Origin: Aphelenchoides besseyi
Lineage: Eukaryota; Nematoda; Chromadorea; Rhabditida; Aphelenchoididae
Assembly: GCA_024699855.1 (NCBI GenBank)
Contig: JAMPIQ010000002.1
Location: 7,378,001 to 7,442,000, forward strand
DNA length: 64,000 bases
Direction: 5' to 3'
This document shows, one piece after another, positions 11,725-22,891 of this stretch. The position numbers and the translations under genes are program-made. The notes under the pieces were generated by a model, which saw only the letters and a program-made list of their open reading frames with translations, did not search any database and had not been told where the DNA came from. Numbering within the stretch: the stretch's first letter is position 1; the number at the start of each line of letters is the position of its first letter.

Positions 11725-14310
11725 TCTGAAAAATACTCATAATTAAGAATTCTAAGCTGTAAATCACGATTATAATTACGAACCACAGGCTTTCTCTCTG
11801 CAAGTTTGGATACCCAAAGCACCGGTGGTTTTACACGTGCTACCCAATTTGCCGAGTTAATGCGCTCGATAATCACAAAAAGTGAGCGTGGCAAACAGGT
11901 GAATTTCCGAGTGTATTATGGATTAGTTGGAAGCGTGCAATTGAGTTTGCTTCAAGGAAACACCGCACGAATCGGAAGTCACAACAGACTGAAGATCAGT
12001 TCGTGAGGGAGACCTTATGAGCCAAATGTAAAAATTGCCTTCAGTTTTTTGGCTCCGTTCCCGCTTGTTTGACTTCTTCCGGACCATGATGACAAGAAGA
12101 AAGTCGTCAAGATATTCTCGGCTAATGTACCGACCGGACTTTACTGGCCATTCAACCAAGAGAAAAAATTCGACCCGAAACGCATCGTCGACTATCAAAC
12201 GAGTATGCCGAATTTAGTAATGAAAATGACAAATTCCCTTTCTTGTTTATGTAAAGCCGATGGATTTGCGCTTACAAGCTATAAGCTTATAATCATTTCT
12301 TAGCATTCAACGACGACTAATCAGTTCGAACAAAAAGTCTAATTTCTTAGTCAAAAACAACACCCTGAAGTTTACCGCAAAAATTCTTAAACTGCAAAAC
12401 CTCACGGATCGGCAGTTGGCCGTCGAATCGCCGTGTGCTCGTTTTTGACGCTTTTGACAATTGAGACAAATCCAATGGACGTTAGCAGTGAGTAAGCGAA
12501 CGTGAGCTTTCGATGTGCCGGAATGACCAAATTGAAGAGTTTCAACGTTAACTCGCCACTCCAACGTTCCACCAACCACAAGAATTGGATTCAAGTTTTA
12601 CATACCAAAACAACAGACTATTGGATGAAACGTAAAACGCAAATGGAAATTGGTGGCCAAAAGAAACGCGCGTGTGGTCGACCGTTTGGCTCCAGTTTCA
12701 CGCCTGAAAATTTCTCGTTTGCTTCAATGTGTTTGAAGAACATTCGAAAATTCTCTACAGAACATTCACAGCAACCATATTGCGCAGTTAATTCACGTTA
12801 TTCTCCAACCATAAACACGGCTTTCCCGTGAAAATGCCGTTTGAAAGCGAAGATCCGAAGCATTTAATTAGAAGCCTGTGGTTTTCGTTGAGAACCATAT
12901 GAATGGACATGTTTCACAGAAACTTGACCACAGAGCTGAGATTCGCAAAGAAAATCGAATTGAAGACATCTCGTGTCATTTTGACACTCGGCCGATGAAG
13001 CAAAAGAATGCGCGGGGATGAGTTTATCGAGAAAGTCCGCTTCATTTTTGCCATTGGTACACACGGATGAATAAGCCGATACCACACGGTCACTCGTTCT
13101 TTTCATTGGCTTCGATAACAAATTACGTGAACGAACTCGTTATCCGGTTCATCTCAGTAAGTCAAGAAAGAAATTCGGTCATTAAATGCGAAACAAATTC
13201 GATTACTACCGAGACATATGCGCTTCGTGAATTTGAGACCAAAAACAAAACGAGAAATTTCCGTTGAAAGAACTCCCGCGTTGTCCAATTTATATTTCGG
13301 ACAAACCAAAGGGTCTGAACGTTCAGAAGAACCGGAAAAGCGAGTAAATCGAAAGTCTGTTGCGTGTTAATAAGAACGAAAGCCTGTGATTTGTCGAAAT
13401 TACTGGGAAACTGTTTGAGAGATTTCATCGAGTGAGCACGCAACTCCACTCACTTAACACGCAATAAACCCACATAAACGAAACGGACGCTTCAGATGCA
13501 CTGTGCCAAAGATCACTCCGCTGTTGAATAGGCGGCGAGTCGGAAGTATGATCAACGAATTTGGATCCACGAGTCCAATGAGCTTGTCCACGTTGAGTTG
13601 GATCGTTCAAAAGCGCTCAAATGAAATGGTTATCGCAAACGAATCGTCGTCTACCGTTGGCTTCTATCCGACTTGGTGGTGGAAGGTTCTTGAAGTTTTT
13701 ATTTCCACGTAAAATCGGAAACATTTGTTGCGCAACGATCGACGTTTAGAAACCAAAATAACGAGCATTAAAATGCAACCAAGTGGATGACCGGAAGCTT
13801 AAGATGAGAAATTGGCCGCCTGTTCGCAAAACAACTGCTCGGCCAAGAGCTTAGTCCAATGCCTCAAACATAATGCTTTGCAATCTTACATGCAAATCTA
13901 GAATAACCATCCAAGAGCAGTGAGTGAATCCAACTACAGAAGTCAATTGGCAGATTACGAACAATCAACGTCGTCGAACAGACGTTTTCGGTTTCTTGCA
14001 AAGTTTGTTTACGCGTATGTTTGAATTCAATGGATAATGAACGATCATCCTCAGGTTTGTGTTACAACTTCACTACAAATAATAGACCATATTAAGCGAA
14101 CAGACGTTTTGTGAAATGATAGTTGTGAATTAGCGACCACTTAGTTGGCATCCACATTAGAGCGATATTCTAATTTGGAAGTTACAAGGCGAGTAGTTCG
14201 TGTTTTTAGTTTTTATATCAAACGACCAGTTAGAATAAGACTACAACGTTTAGAGTTACTCGTTAGGAATTGGATTCCGATAAGAAGACTGTACACATAT
14301 TTTGTTTGGT
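11725..14310. other. Gene-poor stretch with worn retroelement-like sequence
   Basis: About 2.6 kb between the Kv channel start and the stop of the TBC gene. Apart from the integrase-like remnant near 12307-12594, minus-strand reading frames across 11532-13712 are broken by stops and show no intact family domain. I see no terminal repeats. The last 570 bases (13740-14310) hold nothing I recognise. Confidence 0.35.
12307..12594 (-). pseudogene. Possible remnant of an LTR-retroelement integrase zinc-binding region
   Basis: The minus-strand frame contains ILVVGGTLEWRVN, then FGHSGTSKAHVRLL, VHW and CLNCQKRQK. In Ty3/gypsy and BEL-type retrotransposons, the integrase starts with a block like LVPxxLRxxVLxxLHxGHxG followed by an H-H-C-C zinc site ending CxxCQxxK. 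Here the order fits, but the spacing between the second His and the Cys pair is shortened and the neighbouring frames are broken. I infer a decayed element rather than a working gene. It could be chance. Confidence 0.3.
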
Positions 14311-17300
14311 TTAGGAGGAATTAGTTGATCGAGTACGCGATTTTTTCGATGTTTCTAACAACGAATATCGTTTGTCGAAGAAGTCAGACAATGTAGGCTC
14401 GGACAGAATAGTCGCAATGATCTGCTCGAGATTCAACGACCACTCACCATCGTTTATGCTAAAAGGTTAGAAGATGAGGAGCAAACTGTCCGGTTATTTC
14501 AACTTACCATTCTTTCAGGTCTCCGGTTTTCTTCGATACCGACTCCTGGACATCGGGATTCGGAATTGTTTTAGACGAAGAGACATCAGTTAAATCAATC
14601 ATTGCATCTTTGATGTCATTCGTAATGCTTTCCATATGAATTTTCTGCTGTTCGCCCAACTGCAACAACGTTGTTCCTAAACTCTCAAGAGTGATTAGTT
14701 TGTTTGGAGTTTTCGTACCAACAACTGCAATTGAATCGAACAGTTTTTTGTCTTCTTCGATGGCCAGGATGAAATCGTAAAAGGTTTTGAGTAGATGAAT
14801 GAATTGAATCTAAAATTGGACAACTAATTGCTAATCCATTTGAATGCTACCTGATTGATCGATAACAACTGAGAGTCGAATAAGTTCAAATTCATGTTCT
14901 GTTGCATTTTTTGTGTAAGCATCTTAATTGCATCTTCATCATCAACCACAAGAGAGAAGGAATCTGCAATTAAAACCTACATAAGAAGTCGAACAAAAAC
15001 TCTGATCTACCGCTAATTTCTGATTGAGCCTTTTCAGCAATCGAAAAATCGGACGAAAGTGGCGAGCCAGGAAATAAACGAGGAGTAAAGTTGTTGCGTG
15101 TTGAAATCCCCAGGTCACTCAACGAATCAGAACTGCCAGCCAACGGAGTTTGCGCTACTCGAATTTCCATTGGCATGGACTGCGAATTGAGAAGCTGAGA
15201 AGACGACGGACAATCCGTTGAAGTCGGTTCTTCGACAACAAATGAACCGGAACGTGAAGACGGTGCAGTTTGAATAGGTGAGTTGGTTGCACTGCCGAGT
15301 ACCTCTGATGCTTCGATTCCGAGTTCAGGCTCCTCATCTTAATTAGATGTTACTCAAACTAAAAACTGTTATTTACTTACCACTCTCTACATTTTCTGAG
15401 CAAACATCTTTGATGTCCGTTAATTGAAAAGCAGGTGGAATGTGACTTTTGTAAAAGAACGTGATCTTTTCAATATGATCGCCCTTGAGTATAACACCTA
15501 AAAAAAATGATTTCTTACAACAATAATAAGTGATAGTGCCATTTTGTACTTGAGATTACAAGCAATTACTCAGTTTATGTCCAATAATTAGTGTACAATT
15601 AACTGTTTTGTACTTACCCAACGCATAGGCCAAATCCCGAAACGACACTCTTTTAGAGTTATCCTCGACCAACAGCTAAACAATGAGTTTTGTGCAGTAT
15701 CGTCAAATAAATCTCACTCTGAAAACACGCAGAACAAAAAGCTCGTCGGTTGGCGTCCATGGCAAAAGTGAAGAGAAAATTTGAGAAAAAAGCTCATAAT
15801 CCAATTGATATGCTTGAGGCGTCAAATCAGAACTACGTCTCTGCCGTTCTTCTCCAAGTGCATCCGGATTCTTTTGTGTCAAACAAACTCGGTTGTGCAT
15901 TGACATCAAACTTGTTTCCTTTACAATATTATACAACAACTCGAGTTCTTCGACGTTCAATTTCGTATATGCAGCTACGTGTTTGATTGTTGAGCGCATT
16001 TGCGAATCTTCAAGACTCTGAACAACTTTAAGACGATGTTTAAGACGCAGTTTTTCAATATCTTCGTGTTTGAATGCATCGCCAAAGTTCTTGTACGAAT
16101 TATTGATCAGTGTGCCAACATAAACCTAAAAACTAGACGTAAGCAAGAAAACAATCATCAAACAACCTCGTTTAAATCTTCAACTTTGCTCTCCGTAACC
16201 GACTTGCAATAAGAAGACAACGCCAAAACGGCTTCACCTTCGTCTTTTGCCGACAAGATCTGAGCCGAGGTCTCTTTACAAACCTGCAGCGCAATCTGAA
16301 ACATAATTTTGGATCCTTCCAAGAAAAATAAGTCGAGAATGCGAACGGCCGCTTCGAATTTCATGCTGTTGAGGAAACAAGTCAGAAACCTGCAATTGTT
16401 AAACATATAATCGAACTCTAAACACAATTTTGTGATCTAATCTCGTTCGTGAACTCTCTTATGTCGGAGGTCATGGTCGTGATTTGAACAGCGGCTATCA
16501 ATTGTTACTTACCATGAAAGTGCAATCATTCCATCAACGCCCAGTTCTTGCATTTTTGTGTGCAACTCCGGCAAGGTTTTTTGTACCAAATCCATGAAAA
16601 CTCCTTGATCGATTAGTGCACCAACAACTTTTGTGTTATAATAGTCGGGAAGAAGACGCTCACATATTGCAACAAGCAACCAGAAAGCTTCTTCTTCGGG
16701 GCAATAGAGCAAAAGAACTGCGCTGACAATGTTCATCGCTTGGCAGTATCCAATTGATGGATTTCGAACCGAATAAGCAGTCAAAATACGACGTAATGAA
16801 TCAATTCCCGGTCCGCGTTGAAAGGCTGGATGTTCCGGTAAACTGCGATGTAGATCTCGTTCGATTTCTTCTAATGTAGTTGCAGAGTGTTTGTGTGATT
16901 TTCGAAGCAAATTTTCATATTCTCCCAAATTGAGTTCTTTCTCCGCCAATGCTCCACTAGTCAGTGACCACACGAAGTTGCGATCTTGTGGTCGAAGTCC
17001 TTCCACAAGCAGACGATGTAAATCGATTGTGCGATAGAGATTGTAACTTTCTCCATGATTATGAAAATACTTTTCCCATTTACGCGAAATGCGTTCGCTA
17101 AACGGCTGTTGATGCATCGAATCTTTGTATTGAAGAAAAAGTGGTTCGCCGTTAATTTGAGCTAAAAGCTCTTGTTCTGTTGGAGATAACGACATTCGTA
17201 GTTTTCGCTTAACATTACCAGTTATTTTGTTAGCATAGCGATTGACATACCAATTCTTCGTGCATTCTTGTCATTGCTTCTGACGATTTCAAGCTGAAGG

Positions 17301-20300
17301 CTTTGATTCGATTGATAACTGTGGAGCGATCAGCAAACGAAGAAAATCTGAATGTTTCCTAAACAATTTCGATTACTTATAATGTAACTATGTTGTCATT
17401 TACCCCCGTCTTCATGTCGATTTTGATTCCCTGCGAAATACCTCTTTCTGGGTCTCTATACGGCTGTACGTTCAGAATGTCCTTTGTCATCAAGATGAGG
17501 GTTACCATACGCTCAGTCTAAAATGCGTACGTTGAAGTAATCAATTTGTTATAAGCTACAAACCCTTGAAGCAAAACAAACGAAATTCAAACTGATATAC
17601 ATCCGTCCGAGAACATTTCGACCATCGTAGGGAGTAAAAAGTCGTGTTACACAATCTCCATCCAATTTCTCCTGCTGTCTAAGACAAAATCGGGAACTGA
17701 AAATAGAAGTGATTAATCGTGTTCATCATGTTCGGTTGGTACACTTTTGTTCACTTTGATCATCTCAATGACTCAGACTCAGTCGACAGTTCAAATTTAA
17801 AAGACAGAATCAAACGCTCGAAACCGAATTTTGGCCACTGAAGTGGTTGTGAAGGCGGTCGAGAGGAAATGGACGAAATGAAAGGAACGGTCATTGTCTA
17901 TTCCCGAATCGGATGTAAATCGAGTCTTCAGGCAAAAAACACTTTAAGTCAACTCGGATTACCGTACTTGGATATTTCGTTGGACGCGTTTCCAAAGGTG
18001 AGTTTTTCGAGAGAATTGAGAAACGGAACTGAGCGTAGTTTGTTTGATGATTACAAAATGGAACTTAGATCCGATTGAACGGTTAAGATTTCCGGCGGCG
18101 AGGTCAAAGATGATTGTAGAGAGGAAGAAAAATTGGAAAACGTCGATTTGTCTTTTGATTCTGATGACTCGTCGTTTAGAGATTTGAAAACAAAATCATA
18201 ACGTTGTCCAGCAGTTAAATGTTCAAATTCCTTTCTAAATACGCTGTTTTCAGGTTGAAGAACAGCTAATCGACTTGGTTGGCGGTTCAGTTCAGACGCC
18301 ACAAATTTTCTTCAACACTCTTCGAGTTTCGGGTTATCGAGATCTTCGACGTTTGGTGAGAACGGGAAGTGCGGGTGGAAATCTTTGAAAATTCGAAAAT
18401 GGGTGTGCCCCTGTGGTTACCAAATAAGCAAAGCGGATCAAATTTCTCCCCAAACAAATAGACAACTGGAGTCATGGCGAAGCAAAAGGACATGATTGAT
18501 CGAATTGGCTCAGTTGTTCAATTTTTTCCAATTCATTTTGTTTCAGGTCGCTTCCAGTGATGCGTGGTTAGAGATTCTCGAGATGCTGGAGCGTGGCGAA
18601 GATGAAGAGTCGACAGTCGAAACCGAGAGTTTGTCAACGAACAGCACGAGCAATTCGAATGAAACCAGAAACTCGACGAAAGAACAATCAGATGCGCTGA
18701 TTCCGGATAACTTTGAAAAATTGTTATCTCATATGCGACGTGCGAATGTTGTTAAGAATTTTACTCACGGATCGGCTCATCAAAACTCCTTCAAAGCTCA
18801 AGACTTCATAAATTGGATCATGAAGGTGTATAAAATCAGTGAGTTTAGAGAAGCATACTAATCGGTCTATTTGAGTGTTGTAGACAAGAGCGAAGCTTTC
18901 GAATATGGTCAGAAATTATTTGATAGTCATCTTAAAATGCAAATGAACAATCAGAACATTACGTTCAATCTCAACGATCTTTATTTCTTAAACGTTGACG
19001 ATCCAAATGCTCCGCTCAATTACGTGTTTCCGGACATGAAAGAAACTGAACTCTGCATTTCCGTATCAGATTTCAATTACAAGTTTTGTGGAATCGTGAA
19101 TCGAATTTACAAGCAAATACTCAGCAAAGACAAAAAGGTATGTTTTCTCGCCATGCGTCAATGAATCACTATTTCGTTTAGATTGTGTACTTTGAGCGAT
19201 TAGAGGACAACGAGAACTATGGTCAATACCTGAAGTTGATCACAGATTTGCCATATGTGAACTTGCAATCGGCAACAACAACCGAAAGAACCGCTTTTTT
19301 CATTAATATCTACAATATGATGCTCGTTCACATTGTCTACGTAAATGGACCTCATACGAACATTTGGCAACGTCGACGAGTTGGTTTCTTTTGTTAGTTC
19401 GTAAATACAAAGAGTTTCAGTACTTCAACGCTACCTATTACTTAATCTCAACCCACAAGTTTTCTCTTCAATCAATTTACAACGGGATTCTTCGCGGCAA
19501 TCGAACGGGCTTGAACATGCTCTGGAAACCGTTTGGACGATCAGATCCACGAAGATCGGTGAGAAAATTGAAGTCTTTTGAGACTTTTCGTTTAGTTGGT
19601 TTGTGCTGATGGTAATCCGTTTGTTCATTTTGCACTCAACAGCTACTTCACAACAACTCCGCAAATCAGAACTTACAGTGTCAACGTAAGACTGCAAAGC
19701 GAGTGAAGTGTTTCAATTTGGAATTTAGAATTTGGATTCCGAATTGCGTGAAAATGCGCGAAAATTTTTGGAAAACGACGGAAATCTTTTGGTTGACACA
19801 AAATCGAAATCGATTGTGTTGAGCAAGTTCTTCAAATGGTATGCCGTTGACTATGGCAATCAGGACCAGGTGAAAAAGATTAGATTGATATGGTAATTGA
19901 GATCAGTTTAGTGCATTGAATGGATCAGCGAAGTCATTGAAGACGAGAAGTTAAAAGAATCGTTGGCCAAAGTGTTTCTATCCGGTCAATACACGGTCAA
20001 CTTTTTGTCTTTTAAGTTCGATTTGAATTTTGTTCGTGAAGATGCCCAAAAATAAACTCAATTGCACTTACCGATAGAATTCGGAACGTTGTCGCGCATC
20101 AAGATCCCGTTTAACAAACGATGTGTTTCCCTTCTTTGCTTTTTTCTTTGGACATTCATTCAATGCTTTCTGTCGCAGAGCTGCGTCCTCGCTGAATCCC
20201 TCTTCATCGATCAATCTGAAAACAACAAATTACGACGACGAACATTATTCTCGAAGACGACAACTTGAATTTTAATTGGATTACATTTTGCACTTCAATT

Positions 20301-22401
20301 CCATTTCTGTGAACATGTCTTAATCGATAAATAAAATTACAACTTGGATTCTCAGTTGAGTCACTTATCCCGAAAAGTTCTCGCCAATTCTTAGTCAATC
20401 ACTACAGTCGACTATGTTGTTTGTCGCTGTGACTATTTTTCTAGTTTCTTCTGTGAGACTAATCGATGCGAGAGTATCAAGATCATTCGATTGGGCACTT
20501 GCCTTGAGGAATGAAGATCAACTTTCAAGCCCGGCACCAAAACCACGTGACTATTTGGATGAACAGCTCGAAAGGGGCGAAAAGAAACTGCTCGAAATGA
20601 GTAAACTTTGGCAAACCGGAGAAGTTCCAATTGAAATGGATGAAGACGGATGCCCGTTGAATATCGACTATCAGTGCAACAATCATAACAAACAATTTCT
20701 GTGCACTTGTCATCAATCCAACCTTTATGTCGTAAGTTGAATGTGTGAAGTTATACAAACATAGGATTTAGAAAATGGAGTTTCGAAATTGCGACGACGT
20801 AATCAGACTCTACAACTCCAATATCTCGATGATGGTCGTACAGTTCGAGATTGAAATGCCAATAGAAAGTCGCTACATGAATGAAATCGATGATTTTTTC
20901 ACCGATCTTATTGAAGAGATGACGTCGATTCGAAAGGTACAATGAAAACAAAATGTGTACAATGACTTTGTTGTAGAAATACGTGTTGATGTTGCGCAAA
21001 GAGTGTGAAAAAGGACGTCTCATCATTCAAATTGTTTTTGTGAAACCCAAAGCAAAGATCGTAGACGACATTGTTCACGTTGAACAACTTCAAGCCACTT
21101 TTCCGAGCCTTTTTGTTGAGAACAAGAAACTGATGAATAACAAGTTTGTTCGCATATTCAAAGTCTCTATGATAAGTTTGAGATAAGAATAAGAAAAGAA
21201 TTCTCTTCAATTTAAGCAAAACGTTTGAGTCCAGTGATTGTTCGCCCAAAACCGCTACCCGCATGGACTTCGGGACCTTCGGCTTCGCATGCGACTCCGT
21301 TTTACGAGTTTCCACAAATGATTTTAATGGCAAAAATTGCTGGGATTTTCGCGATGGTACTCGCATGTTCGTATTTTGTTTCGTATCTACAAAACCGCTT
21401 TCAAAAAGTACGACGAGCTGCTACTGTGCACGCAGAAAAAAACGGAAGTATTTGAGGCCCTTCTAATCGAAAACTATCGATCGACATATTCATTTACTAA
21501 TCATCAATAAATAAACTTACTGTTTCATTGCCATTGATGCCAATTGAGAGATCAATTTCCACGCTTCTTTGAAGTTGGTTAATAACGAGAATTCGTAAGA
21601 TTCGGTACGTGTAACGACTTTGATTGTCTGAGGAAAAAGTAGTGGAGTGTTTTTGTCGAGCTTTTTGATGTCATAGAACTTGATCAAAATCTTGGTTTCA
21701 TTGGTCACAATAAACGAATAAAAACCAAGATAATTGACAGACAAATACAATTTGCCTTGGATTGGTGTTCGACCCAACCAATAGGTAGCCGAATAGTCTA
21801 AATAAAGAAATCGATACGATAATCCAGAACTCGCTTACAGTTTACTAGCTTCTCGTCTTGAGGCAAATCGAAAATGTTCTGGAACTTGTGCAAAATTGTA
21901 GATCTTGTCTCTTCGGCTGCTGATCCAGTTGCCAAATTAGCGGGTTTTTGTGCCTCACTAACTTTAAGAAAACCTTCAATCTTCGATAAAACATACTGTC
22001 GAGCATCTTCTTCGGAATCAAAAGTACCCAGAACCGGTAGTAGATGCTTTTCTAAGAAATCCCAATTTGTTTTTATCTCCGAATATGAGCACGCAATAGC
22101 AATCACTGAAATATAGCAATAACTAACTGATTCGATACTCAAAACTAACTGATGGCTACACTCAAATCGTCACCGCCATAGTTGTAAATGATTCGGTAGT
22201 TCGGAGGACGAGTGTCCAGAACGCTGTCCATCGTTTTAACGAGCAAGGAACCCAAACCACTTCCATGGCCTTTACGTTTTTGTAACACAAAAAAAAGATT
22301 CGCTTGTTCGTTTATCCTGTAAATCAAATCAAACAGAACGAAAGAGCAACTTACCAAAAAGGTTGACTTATAAGCAAATGTTCAGGTTGACACCACACCA
22401 T
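14311..22401 (-). CDS. TBC1D8/TBC1D9-type Rab GTPase-activating protein with two GRAM domains
   Basis: The gene spans 8.1 kb. N-terminal exons lie at 21521-22401: [34 protein letters not shown], then the first GRAM domain ([20 protein letters not shown]). The donor next to 21521 leaves CA; the acceptor at 17696 supplies T, so the reading frame continues as [15 protein letters not shown] into the second GRAM ([20 protein letters not shown]). This 3,824-base intron (17697-21520) encloses two plus-strand genes. The TBC domain follows: [18 protein letters not shown] (IxxDxxR arginine finger) and [13 protein letters not shown] (YCQ glutamine finger), both catalytic residues present. A degenerate EF-hand-like part ([17 protein letters not shown]) and a C-terminal block [19 protein letters not shown] match TBC1D9. 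It should switch off Rab proteins on membranes. Confidence 0.92.
17869..20055 (+). CDS. Glutaredoxin-DEP-DUF547 protein, nested in the TBC intron
   Basis: Exons begin 17869-17997, 18254-18355 and 18547 onward, and the gene ends at 20055. The N-terminal part is a glutaredoxin fold: [18 protein letters not shown], with CKSS at the redox site so only one Cys, then [20 protein letters not shown] with the cis-Pro and glutathione-site residues. A Ser/Thr-rich linker leads to a DEP domain ([36 protein letters not shown]). The rest is DUF547: [48 protein letters not shown], and a C-terminal strand [18 protein letters not shown]. This domain trio is found in animals; the molecular role is not known to me. 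The gene is entirely inside an intron of the TBC gene on the opposite strand. Confidence 0.82.
20414..21455 (+). CDS. Unrecognised single-pass membrane protein with signal peptide, nested in the TBC intron
   Basis: Four exons join in phase (first about 20414-20729, then AAAATGGAG at about 20772, AAATACGTG near 20977, and CAAAACGT near 21218). The product is about 285 residues. [19 protein letters not shown] is a clear signal peptide. The luminal or extracellular part has a short Cys-rich segment ([20 protein letters not shown]) and a charged region ([19 protein letters not shown]). Near the C-terminus [20 protein letters not shown] is a membrane span, followed by a basic tail ([12 protein letters not shown]), giving a type I topology. 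I do not recognise the family. Like its neighbour it lies wholly within the TBC gene's long intron on the opposite strand. Confidence 0.7.
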
Positions 22402-22891
22402 TCCTTTTTGCTCTCTTTTTACATTGAAATTTAATCGTCAATCAAACTAATTTTAGTGTTGTACGCATCTAATTCGCAGAACTCATGATCAAATTCAATC
22501 TTGCAATCGTCGCGTTTCTTCGCGTTGAGTGTTGGTCGGGTCTCCTCTTTTCATGGACGATAAAATGTGAACGCGTCAGCTCGTACCTCTTGCACGTTTT
22601 TGGTTGTCGCACAGTTTAGTCAACGAATCAAGAGTTTGTAATAAATCAAACCTCAGCGTGTTCGTTGACACACAACAATGTTTGTGGTCGAATGCAACTA
22701 ACCAACTGATTCTATGACCTCTGAGTTCATTCACGTTCCTTAATTCTGTCATTTTTAGTTGAAACTGCTTTTAATAATGAACAATGAGTACATTGTGAAA
22801 GATTTAGTAAGCATACTAACGATTAAACTACAAATTCAAGAAGACCGTTACAATAGGATTTAAATGCAGGAAATAAACCGTAGGTACTAAA
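22402..22891. other. Intergenic stretch, no supported gene
   Basis: About 490 bases between the start of the minus-strand TBC gene and the stop of the minus-strand lyase gene. It should hold the TBC promoter and the lyase 3' end. I see no repeat or structured element. Confidence 0.4.
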
